Positions 10,711 to 20,234 of a stretch of DNA of 64,000 nucleotides are shown here, piece after piece. This DNA is from Calonectria ilicicola (lineage: Eukaryota > Ascomycota > Sordariomycetes > Hypocreales > Nectriaceae): the NCBI GenBank assembly GCA_020809705.1, contig CP085832.1, positions 558,001 through 622,000 on the forward strand. Direction: 5' to 3'. The notes below the pieces were generated by a model. The model was not told the origin of the DNA. It saw only the letters and a list, made by a program, of their open reading frames with translations, and did not search any database. A program made the translations under genes and the position numbers. The number at the start of each line of letters is the position of its first letter. The stretch's first letter is position 1.

Positions 10711-11736
10711 CTACTTAGATAAAGCTTGCAAAATTTGGGTTGACGCAATGCGGCTTTTTTGCCCCCGTTGGATAATCGCGCTTGCGTGTTGCCCAAGCCA
10801 AAGAGCTTCGGTCCGGTCCAAACCTTCTTCAGTATCATAACACTGCCCGCCCTGAACAAATATTGCTCTTCCGATTATGCCTCTCTTTTTCACATCTTCC
10901 CAGTCCATACCGCCCGCGCTCTCCCTAGTCTTAACTCCCGCCGCTTCTGTTTCATCATACCAGATAGCCTTAGTTCCAGGACCCGCCTGACAAAGTCCCA
11001 CTACTGCTTTTGCAACATCTTCGGGTTGATTTGGAGGCAATCCGTTTTTGAGATATTCTTCTCTGGTGAGTGCAACCATTCTTGTCTCTGTCATACCAGG
11101 GCACACGACATTGACCCTGACCCCAGGAAAGTGTGCAGGTACATATAATCTTAGTGCCCTTAGCAAACCCAACACCCCATGCTTGGAAGTCTGGTACATG
11201 AACAACGGTGGAGTCTCCTTCCAACTAGCCAGGCTGCCCATAAGCGTCAAACTCTTATCCCGAAGAGGTTTGCCATCTGGGGCCTGATTTCCCTGAGCAA
11301 GATACGTGCAGGCAATGTTCGCGAAATAGGCCAATCCAATCATGTTGACGTTGAGCGTTGTCAATGGTGGCGGCTCCGCGTTGTTGATATCCTCGATAGT
11401 ACGGTTGGGTATAAACCACCCCCTCTGCTCGACCACTCCCGCATTAGCAATGGCGTGATCCACTCGACCATAATTTTCCCACGCGGATTTGAACAGATTG
11501 AGGTTATCGGAGTAGGAATAGGCGTCGCATTTTATGAAGTGTACAGAGGCTGAGGAAGTTTCAGAAACAATGGCTTTTGATGCTTTTTCGTCTATGTCGC
11601 CAAAGACGACAACGCAATTCTGCTCATACAGTTGTTTTACCAACGCAGCTCCGATTCCGCTCCCTCCGCCGGTAACCACAACCACTGAATGGCTGATATC
11701 AAGGAGCGTCGGGTGTTTTGGATCGAATCGAGACAT
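10711..11736 (-). CDS. Short-chain dehydrogenase/reductase, 341 aa
   Basis: A single-exon classical SDR. The cofactor motif T-G-G-G-S-G-I-G lies at residues 22-29, followed by an acidic residue after the second strand (G-D-I-D-E), which usually means NAD(H). N-A-G is at 98-100, the catalytic Ser at about 168 (L-M-G-S-L-A-S) and Y-Q-T-S-K at 181-185. Classical SDRs are about 250-300 aa; the extra length is a C-terminal extension after residue 290. The stop codon and the last 50 or so residues are less typical, so a missed 3' intron is possible. It is divergent from the monooxygenase at 12572 and shares its promoter, which supports a common pathway of oxidation steps. Confidence 0.9.
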   Translation of the reverse strand: MSRFDPKHPTLLDISHSVVVVTGGGSGIGAALVKQLYEQNCVVVFGDIDEKASKAIVSETSSASVHFIKCDAYSYSDNLNLFKSAWENYGRVDHAIANAGVVEQRGWFIPNRTIEDINNAEPPPLTTLNVNMIGLAYFANIACTYLAQGNQAPDGKPLRDKSLTLMGSLASWKETPPLFMYQTSKHGVLGLLRALRLYVPAHFPGVRVNVVCPGMTETRMVALTREEYLKNGLPPNQPEDVAKAVVGLCQAGPGTKAIWYDETEAAGVKTRESAGGMDWEDVKKRGIIGRAIFVQGGQCYDTEEGLDRTEALWLGQHASAIIQRGQKSRIASTQILQALSK

Positions 11737-12571
11737 TTTTGGTCTGATGATGATGATTGTTGATGAGATGGTTCAAGAAACAAAGAAAGGATGAATAAAC
11801 AAAAAAGAGCCTCTCCTTTCTTCTTGGGGGGTAGTTGAAGACGACTTACTCTCAAAATAGAGTTTTTAATTATTCTTGTTGAAAGAGATCAGGGTTGAGA
11901 TGACGACAGCGGCATTTCGTGTTCCCCTCGCAGAGCAGACCATTTGTTTTGTTAAACTAAGTTTTTAGTTATAGCCCGTATCGACGCAGTCGTGTGATCT
12001 ATGTTTACGCAAGGCTTTATTAGAGTGGAGAAGCCTTACAAGAAGCCTTCCCCGCACTCTCCTCCACCTCCGCCTCCGCCTCCGCCTCCGCCTCCACAGT
12101 AAACGCCATAGTTACCTCCTTGCTAGCCGCATTAGCTTAACTTACTGTAGAACTCACGATCCTTGGGCCCAATAGCCTATCTATCATGACAACTGAGCCA
12201 AATCCTCGACTTAACTAATTGCCTCACTAGTAGATTATAGACTTTAATACGAGACCCCGTATACTATCGCTTGGTGTACCCTTGGTGGCTCATAAAGCAG
12301 CACGAAAATGTGGATCTGTAAACCCCACTCCTGATAAAATGGTCACGTCCGTTTTCGCATCTTCGTCACACTTTTCCTCCGCTATAACTCTTAGCCATTC
12401 ATTTCAAACCCTTCGTCGACACTCCTTGAATCTTCTACGCACATAAGTAAAGATCAGATCTGCAGCAATATTTTCCGGCTTCTTTCTTGTTGTATTGCAA
12501 CTTACTCCAGCCTTATCTTCGTGACTTCAACTCTTTCTTTGATCTCCGAATACCTCATCCAGTGCGTAAGA
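11737..12571. promoter_or_regulatory. Divergent promoter of SDR and FAD monooxygenase
   Basis: This 835-bp gap carries a CCTCCG hexamer microsatellite (about 12061-12096) that runs into an element variant CCTCCACAGTAA (12092-12103), and an exact element CCTCCGCTATAA at 12376-12387, 196 bp upstream of the monooxygenase ATG. No gene is seen. Confidence 0.55.
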
Positions 12572-14010
12572 ATGGCATTCGAAAGACAATACATATTAAT
12601 TGTAGGTGCTGGCCCAGCGGGGCTGCTCCTAGGTCTCCTCTTGTCAAGGCGGTCGATTCCAGTACACATTGTGGAGATGGCCCCAACACTTGATACCAGG
12701 CCACGCGCAACCCATTATGCTGCACCCGCTGTACACGAACTGCAGCGAGCTGGTGTGTTGGAGGATGTTCGAGAGAAAGGCTTCATTCCACGATCTGTTG
12801 AATGGAGAAAGCCAGATGGAACCCTCCTGGCGGGTCTCGACAGAAGCATCCTCGATGACCTCGATTCTATTCACTGCCTGCCGCTGGATCGACTGGGAAC
12901 ACTTTTGCTGGAGCGGCTTTCTGAGCTTCCCTCAGCCAAAATCTCGTGGAATCACAAAGTAGTCAACGTGGGCCAGAATGCAACCAACGCTTGGGTAGAA
13001 GCCGAAACTGAATCAGGTATGAAGCGATTTGTGGGTTCGTACGTTGTGGGATGTGATGGTGCGAGGAGTCAAGTCAGACGGAGTCTCTTTGGTGAAAGAG
13101 GCTTTCCGGGGAAGACTTGGGAGCAGCAACTCGTTGCGACAAATGTGAGAATGTTTAAGTTTCTTTCCTTCATCTCTTATCCAAAGTATGCACCAAGAAG
13201 GTGAAAATAACTTTTGCAATCTTTTGATACAGGTATATTACCCGTTTGACAAATATGGCTACGGCGACACGAACTTCATCATCGACCCAGAAAACTGGCA
13301 CATGGCGGCGAAAATGTCGAAAGACGGTTTATGGCGGGTTACTTATGGCGAACAAACCGGTCTTTCTGAAGAGGAATTGCTTGCTCGACAACCTGCAAGG
13401 TTCCAAAAATTGCTTCCTTCTCATCCAAAACCAGGCGATAAAGAATCGTATAATCTCGTGTCCATCAGTCCCTATCGCGTGCACCAACGTCGGGTAAACA
13501 GCATGCGAGTGGGGCGGATTTGTCTCGCAGCCGATGCTGCCCATAGTAAGTGAAAACTGTCCTGGCACGTGGAACAATTGGTCTTTATATCTTGTGATGA
13601 GCTCAAGTCGCTTGGAAACTCTGATCAAGTTCGTTGCTTCGTCTTTTATACTTCATTACTGACTAGTACCAGTATGCAATCCCTTCGGAGGTCTAGGCCT
13701 CACGGGTGGTATAGTTGACGCAGCCGCTTTATTCGATTGCTTGTCAGGGATTGTTGAAGGAAAAGCGGACGATAGTATCTTGGACAAGTATAGTAAGATC
13801 CGGTTGGAAGCGTTTGATTCTTTTGTGGACCCGATATCGACCAACAACTTCCTGCTTCTTCAGAGAGATACTACCGATCCAACACTTATGGAAGACCCGT
13901 TTTTCCAAAATTTGAAGAGAACAGCTGTGGACTTGGAGTTTTCCAAGGAATTCCAGACCCGTTCTTTGAGCATGAGGGTCGACTTAACACAGTTCTATCA
14001 TACCACTTAG
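12572..14010 (+). CDS. FAD-dependent aromatic-ring-type monooxygenase, three exons, 407 aa
   Basis: Exons 12572-13144, 13233-13545 and 13673-14010 join in frame. The protein belongs to the PheA/TfdB-type FAD-binding monooxygenases: dinucleotide-binding G-A-G-P-A-G at residues 12-17, C-D-G-A-R-S with Asp at about 162, and the FAD-ribityl motif A-A-D-A-A-H with Asp near 292 followed by C-N-P-F-G-G-L-G-L. These use NAD(P)H and O2 to hydroxylate aromatic or related substrates. The ATG at 12572 was chosen over an in-frame ATG at 12521 because it puts the first beta strand at the very N terminus as usual. It lacks the thioredoxin-like C-terminal domain of phenol hydroxylases. It is divergent from the SDR. 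Confidence 0.88.
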
Positions 14011-14716
14011 TCGTGTATTTGCCAAAAGTGGAACTGCTGGACATGGCCCTCTCAACAGCTGGCACTTTGCAACCGATACTGGAATCCCTAGGAGCTATAT
14101 GTTTTACATTATACTAGCCGAGCAAGGGTGATTAGAATACCTGAAAATGAGACCTTTCCTAAACCAGTCAATCTTCACAAGTACTGGTACTTAGCTTTCA
14201 TATATCCCATACAATACCCTAATAACCACGGTGGCAACAGCTCCCAAGTCAACACTTGCAAGTTGGGCACACGGTTCTGACTCTTACACCTACTTTCAAA
14301 GTCAGAGTATAGGAACTGAGCTAATAAGTTTATGTATTTTTCCCTTGTTACACTCTATGGTTATTAACTGCACTACTGACCAGTATTTTTTCCAGTTCAC
14401 TAAGGTAAATCTTAAAATAAAAACTGCTCGATCTGGCTCTGAAGGTCGGGCCGAGAGGCACTGTAGCTTTCAAGCATTGGGTTAAATTGGGTCTTTGGGC
14501 TCCAATTTGTCAGCGAACGTGCATGAGACGGGTCTAGCACTGCTTAGCTATTACCAGGACTCTGTTAAATGCCCAAATCAATAAACTAAACGCTTATTCG
14601 CTTAATAGAACTTTGATGCTAGTGGTTTGCGTGGATGGCCACCGCGCTTACAGGTAATTCTGATTTTTATTGCTCAGCCATTTTCCCACATTACGGCCAC
14701 TTGAGATACTACTGTG
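14011..14716. other. Intergenic between convergent genes
   Basis: No gene, repeat or RNA is recognised. An 84-codon plus ORF (14231-14485) has no motif. Confidence 0.4.
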
Positions 14717-16363
14717 CTAGTACTCATGAGTAGAGATGCGTAGCTTTTCCATCAAGTTGTGAGTCGACCAATAGATACGATATTTTTTCCCCGTTAGATA
14801 CACAATTGGTGTAGTTGCTAAGAGGCAAGCACCGACCACACTAAATACCCACAATTCTTTGGCGGTTCCGTCCCTCGCGGCCCAGTCATTGATGAAATAC
14901 GAATATCCATAAATCATGATGTTCTTAGAGGCCATAGAGGCCAAGAACATTTCATTCCCCATCGCCGGGTAAGCGTCGAGAACGTAGTTAGACGTCGAAA
15001 TCAGAACAAATACGATGCCGAACAAAGCAAGTCCATGAAGGAAAGCAGCAAGATAGTAAGACTGCTGCCTGTCAGCGACGTATCCGAATCCAACAATGCC
15101 AGGGAATGCGAGGATTCCAAACACAATCATCAGTAAGCGATATTCAGGTTCATAAACGCCTCCGTTTCTCCTAGCACACCTTCTGACTAGACGGTCATTG
15201 ATTAGACCAGCAATGGTTGCGCCAATAAGACCACCTATGAAAGGGCCCAAAGATAAATAGCCAATGCCACTGGCATCTAGTAAATATGGTGGCGCGCTAA
15301 AAACCTGTGAAAGCAGGTTTGCTATCGTTATATATAAACTGAAGAAGAATGCGGCGACTAGAACGGACCAGAGGACAGGGATATTGAGGCAGACAGCAAT
15401 GGGCCCGAGAAGGAGCCTGAAGAAGTTCTCATCCGAATGCGACCCGGATAAAATAGCCAGATCCTGGGCAAAAGTCTTGGGTTTGGGTTTTTCTGTTTCG
15501 TATGTTGACCTGCTCTCGATTTCCGTTGTGTTAGGCTTGACAATTTCAGAGTCCAGAATACCACCGATTTCGCTGCTGTTCCCAACATCACTCGGAGATA
15601 ATCTATTACGATTATATTGGGTCTCGGGGACGAATAAAAACTGGAGGATTGTCTGCAGCCCACCGAAGAGGATGAGAAAATAGAAGAGCCATTTCCAGCC
15701 AAGGTGAGCTGTGATCGGACCACAGACGACGGAGCTGAAGTTGGAGACAACGGCAAGCAAAAAGCTCACAACCGATACGTAAAGGCCGCGTTCATGTAAA
15801 AAGAATAAATCGCTCGTCATCGCGAATACAAGCGACTCGTAAGCGCTAACGCTAAAGCCCTGGATAATTCGAGCCGTAAGAAGCTGCTTGTACGTGGTTG
15901 AGGCGGCTCCTATGCTGCTTCCCACCAGGTTGAAAATGCCCGACAAGAGGAAAACAGGACGCTTACCCCATTTCCGGGCAGCTGCATTGACAAAAAGCGA
16001 CCAAGCTGCAATTGTGACAGTCTGGTAGCCCGTAGCGTTGACAAGTTTGGCAACAGTGGTGTTTAGGTCGGTAGCTATGGGGACAAAACCAGCATTCAGC
16101 AACGGTCCCACTGTACTTGCGAAGATGGAAATTCCGAGGCCCGTGATGCTTAATATGACCATTTTCTTTGGGAAGGAAAAGTTCAATGGGTCATTAGGAT
16201 CGTCGCTGGGCTGAGGAACCAAGACAATGTTCTTGTTCTTGCCTGTTCCATGTTTGAGGTGGCTGGTGGAGTTTCCGTTTCCTGAGGAAGCCAAGCTGTC
16301 ATCCAAAATAACTGTTCCGGGAGCCAAATCCGGCAAGGTTTGTTTATCCTTCAAAAATTTCAT
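14717..16363 (-). CDS. MFS transporter, DHA1/HOL1-like, 548 aa
   Basis: The protein has twelve predicted hydrophobic segments and the fungal DHA1 lead-in D-D-P-N-D-P-L-N-F-S-F-P-K-K just before the first membrane helix. A long acidic central loop separates the two halves. I set the start at the ATG at 16363 (M-K-F-L-K-D-K, the usual start of this subfamily). The frame stays open to 16528, but that longer start would be GTG, and the cluster promoter element lies at 16535-16546, right against it. The role is probably import or export of the compound handled by the neighbouring enzymes. The direction is not predictable from sequence. Confidence 0.88.
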   Translation of the reverse strand: MKFLKDKQTLPDLAPGTVILDDSLASSGNGNSTSHLKHGTGKNKNIVLVPQPSDDPNDPLNFSFPKKMVILSITGLGISIFASTVGPLLNAGFVPIATDLNTTVAKLVNATGYQTVTIAAWSLFVNAAARKWGKRPVFLLSGIFNLVGSSIGAASTTYKQLLTARIIQGFSVSAYESLVFAMTSDLFFLHERGLYVSVVSFLLAVVSNFSSVVCGPITAHLGWKWLFYFLILFGGLQTILQFLFVPETQYNRNRLSPSDVGNSSEIGGILDSEIVKPNTTEIESRSTYETEKPKPKTFAQDLAILSGSHSDENFFRLLLGPIAVCLNIPVLWSVLVAAFFFSLYITIANLLSQVFSAPPYLLDASGIGYLSLGPFIGGLIGATIAGLINDRLVRRCARRNGGVYEPEYRLLMIVFGILAFPGIVGFGYVADRQQSYYLAAFLHGLALFGIVFVLISTSNYVLDAYPAMGNEMFLASMASKNIMIYGYSYFINDWAARDGTAKELWVFSVVGACLLATTPIVYLTGKKYRIYWSTHNLMEKLRISTHEY

Positions 16364-18085
16364 GTTGCTTGCGGAGAAACTCTTCAAGTTAAGTCTGTCC
16401 TTGGAAGCCGATGAAGATAGCAAAGATGATGAGCATGAGGCGATAACAAGGAGAGCAAGATGGATATTTATGCATCTTCTGCTCGGTCCTGTTAAACCTC
16501 GCTTTGATCTTGAGCACGGGACAGCCACCGTATTTTATTGCGGAGGTGAACTAGGAAACTCAAAACTGCGGCTAACTTGGCGTAAACTGGGACTGAAATT
16601 CCTACACTAGCTAAATTAATTATTGTCTAGAGCAATAACACTTAAAAGCTCATAATGAATATCCCAGATTTAAAATAAAACTGCAATTAATACTTGGGAC
16701 ACTTGATGCTTCATGCTGAGCAATTACAAGATTTTTTATTATTTACCAATTCTCCTTTTTTTATTATTCGTCATATTCTACCTCTAGAATAACCCTGAAC
16801 GCCACTCTCCACAATAACCCCCAAAGCCGCCCTCCGCACTAATATCCTCCGCTATAATGTTGTACCTCCACAATAGCGTTAAGTGGTACCCTCCGCAGTA
16901 ATTGTAACAGTCTAGCCAATTGCCAGCTACAGTGAACCAATCAAAGCTCACAGAATGCATTATGGTTTGGAGGGCTGTCGCCAGCATAGATGACACATCG
17001 TTTGATGGACATGTTGGTTATGTGTGTGTGTTTAAGGGGTTTTTTTGGTGTGTGTTTGAGAGAGGTTTGTTTGAGTAAAAGCTTTCTGTTATTATCGTGC
17101 CCTCTTATCCCCACCAGTAATCACGAGCATTATGGTTATTGACTTATCTTTTGGCCTAGCCAGCTAATCGACGTAATGGGAAGTGCGAATCCTTACACTT
17201 TCCTTTTATTGTACGGGGTTTCTAGCTATCAAGGTTTTCATATTTATTGCCTTTAGACTTCAGAGTTGGCACAAGGACAATTGTACCACTCGATCTGAAA
17301 GTCTATCATGAGGCGTGCCCTCAGGTCCCGCGACCTTGTCGGCGTCTTCCTTTCCTAAGAGGAAGAAAATAACTATATGAAAGACTTATTAACTGTGCGT
17401 GCAAGAATAAGTCAGGAACAACTACCTGGGCGACCAAATTATTTGCGATGTTGCGATTATAATTACGATTAATGATGGATTTAAAGTTAGACGACAACAT
17501 AATCCGTACACCTGTTGACACAAATCATAAACAAGGCGACAAATGTTTTTTGTCAAAGCGCGCTGCCGGGTTTAATGGAGTTTGGTAACGTGATCCACAA
17601 TCTCAAGGGGATGTGGAGCCCACAGAACACACTTGATCGCCAAGATCATCCATGTTCTCCATCTTGGAACACCTCTATTTGCCAAGACTTACAATAGGGC
17701 AGTCCATGTGTACAACTAGAGGCGCGCTTTGGCTATTATTATCGCGTTCATTCGGGAAGAAGCCGGATGCCATCAAGTTTGTGAAAGGAAGAAATGACGG
17801 GACTGCGGGAAATAGCGCGGGGGTGTCGAATAAGACGGGTTAGGCGTGGTGTGACCTAGTCCAAAGACACGACCGCCAACCAACCAGAAAAGACCCTTGT
17901 TTCGTTTTGTAATCTTAATTTTAGGCTGCTCAGATCACGGCTTTAAAATTTCACAGGGTTTCTCTCGAGTGCGCTCCTTTTGTAACCCCAAAGTTGATCG
18001 TCTGCAAACCACCCACACTCATTTTGAACTCGTTGCCTACTTGCGCACTCGTCATTCGTTTTTTGGGGTTTTTTTTTTGCCCATC
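16364..18085. promoter_or_regulatory. MFS promoter with several cluster elements, then the promoter of the GPI-protein gene
   Basis: TTATTGCGGAGG is at 16535-16546. A second group at 16785-16901 holds CCTCCGCACTAA (16831), CCTCCGCTATAA (16846), CCTCCACAATAG (16865) and CCTCCGCAGTAA (16890), plus weaker variants at about 16785 and 16806. From about 17000 on I see only short ORFs with no motif and a GT-rich run near 17010-17060. Confidence 0.5.
16785..16901 (+). repeat. Irregular array of the CCTCCGC[A/T][A/G]TAA element
   Basis: At least four clear and two weak copies occur in 117 bp with uneven spacing, unlike the strict 26-bp period at 6558. The spacing argues that the core, and not a longer unit, is what has been kept. 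Confidence 0.65.
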
Positions 18086-18712
18086 ATGCCGTCCTCAACC
18101 GTCACCTCGCTTCTCCTCCCAGACTTTCAGAGTGGGCTTGTAGCAAGCGTTGCTGGTGCCGATGCCACAGCCACCACTTACGTCCTAAACTGTGCCCAAA
18201 CCACCGACAGCAGCGAGTGCGGCATCTACAACGTCTCCGTCACGCTCGGCCCGTGGGCAAGCAAGACGCTGCCCCCGGGCGCTGCCTCGACAGGCAATTT
18301 TGACCTGTTCATCACCGTGCCTTACGAGGACGACCCCTGGAAGTTCTCTGTCCACTGCCCCATGACTCGGAGCGTCGCCAAGGCATGCACCACCACCAAC
18401 ATCGGTGGCAACGATGATGGCCACCCCGTAGCAACCTTGACCGATAGCCAAGATCTTAATGATGGCGGTTATGGCACGCTTTCTTGGGCCGACGTCACCA
18501 TCACCGCTGGCCAGGATCTGCTTACCGCCACACATGCGGCCAGTGCCACAGGCGACGCGTCTGGCAGCAGCCAAGGTGCCTCTGGAGCCACCGCGACTGG
18601 CTCGAGCAGCACGCCTACTGCTATCAAGGACTCCGGTGCTGCCTCTTGTGCTGCTCGCATATTCACTGCCATGTCGGTAGCAGGAGTTGCGATGAGCATT
18701 GTGCTCTCGTGA
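18086..18712 (+). CDS. Putative GPI-anchored surface protein, 208 aa
   Basis: The start at 18086 (M-P-S-S-T-V-T-S-L-L-L-P) is preferred to the open frame upstream. The body contains T-T-Y-V-L-N-C, several Cys, and a Ser/Thr/Ala/Gly-rich stretch from about residue 150 (T-G-D-A-S-G-S-S), followed by a hydrophobic C-terminal tail (I-F-T-A-M-S-V-A-G-V-A). That is the layout of fungal GPI-anchored cell-wall proteins. There is no strong classical signal peptide at the N terminus, which is a weakness of the call, although proteins of this kind often start this way. The function is unknown. Third positions are much GC-richer than in the genes to the left. Confidence 0.7.
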   Translation: MPSSTVTSLLLPDFQSGLVASVAGADATATTYVLNCAQTTDSSECGIYNVSVTLGPWASKTLPPGAASTGNFDLFITVPYEDDPWKFSVHCPMTRSVAKACTTTNIGGNDDGHPVATLTDSQDLNDGGYGTLSWADVTITAGQDLLTATHAASATGDASGSSQGASGATATGSSSTPTAIKDSGAASCAARIFTAMSVAGVAMSIVLS

Positions 18713-20234
18713 GCAATAATAGATAGACACGAGCATGTAAATGTTTGCGACCTAGTAACAGCACAAACAAAGTGTATGCAAGCGCGATTAATTGGATTCT
18801 CCAGCGATCGTTTTCCTTGCAAATCTAAATTTTTTATCGTCGTATAGAGACTTCATAGCGTGTATTTGCCGCGGAACCAAGTCACCAGTTAACAAAAAGA
18901 TACATCGCCAGAGATGGATATTGGAGCTTGGCAAATCCCTACCCTTTATGTGGTTTGTTGTGGGCTATGTATTGCTGGCTAGTAATTCACAGATATAAAG
19001 CGAACCGAATACAGTTTTCCAATATGCAGAAAATATAACAATCATTTTCCGAGTGATAACATGATATTATGGTTTCAAGTGGTTTCTGAAACTGTCAAAA
19101 AAAAAAAGCCCCCGTTATTTACTGAGTGAGCACGACGGGTCAACTCTTGTTCCGACGTAAATATAATCTATAGGGTAGTGTTGATGTGGAACCAGCCCGT
19201 GATGCGACCATTGTCGGGTAAAACCTCTGAGATAACCATACGGCTTGAACTGATATGATACATTTAACTGCTACTCTAATAAAGTAGTTTTTTTCTGTTT
19301 TAATTTGTGCTGGACGTAAAAATTTAGACTAATAAGCAATGTAGAAATATAGAAATGTGCTTATTCTTAGCCAAGCTGCAATAGCTTCTAGAGACTGCTA
19401 TTTGCATATCGAGCGCTTAGATGTTCTAGGTCATGTTTGTGAAGAATGCGTCATGAAAATAACATTATGTTGAGGGATGTGAAGGATGTGCATTGGGGTT
19501 CACGGTCTTGATAAGAGAAGCCTTGTATTGTATAAAGGAGGATCAAGTTAATTGTATCTTGGTTAAGCGAATCATGGCTGAACTTAGTTGTATCTATCAT
19601 TTATTGGGGGGTGAGGTGAGCGAGGGGTGAACGCGTCCAGTTTAGATTGCTTTTAACGGGTAACGCGTAGGGTGCTAGGGTTGAAATTGCTACCCCACCT
19701 GAATATCACAACAGAGCACCGTGGCTGGCTGGTGTGGTCTTTTACGCTAAAAATACACTCCACCAATGAGTCTCTCAATTGGGTGGATGCGCCCCTCAAG
19801 TGGGTTGGGAATCATCACGATGATCACTGTCCCGCCTGATCCGACACGGACGAGGCAAGGAGAGATTGAAGCAATAGGTGACTTGTGGCGAGCGGGATAC
19901 CTAGATATTGAATTCCATTGGACTCGATTAAGACGTATTTCCTGCATACGAGGAAAAATAAGGACTATTAATGCACTGCCTCCCTGATACATTTTCTGCC
20001 CCTACGGCGCGTTGCTTTTTTCGGCGGCTCCCACGTGATGGCGCGTCCTGATTAATCACAGACGGTATGCTTTCTTCTTGTTTGAGAACACCAAAACTCG
20101 GGGACCCCCCCCTTCTTCGTCTCGTTTTCCTCACATTTTCATTTTGAGCCATTTTTGCATTTGACCGCAACCTCCTCTATTCCTGCCTAAATCGCGTCGC
20201 CATTTTCGCTGATATCCAACACAAACATACTATC
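18713..20234. other. Intergenic and promoter of the PIF1-like gene; two ACGCGT boxes
   Basis: No gene is seen. ACGCGT (the MCB core of G1/S genes) occurs at 19631-19636 and 19663-19668, about 570-600 bp upstream of the helicase ATG. CACGTG occurs near 20033. Confidence 0.4.

Noticed and set aside
16364..16528. 55-residue N-terminal extension of the MFS protein
   Set aside because: The extension would start with GTG, is unlike the family, and puts the promoter element against the start. The ATG at 16363 fits the subfamily.
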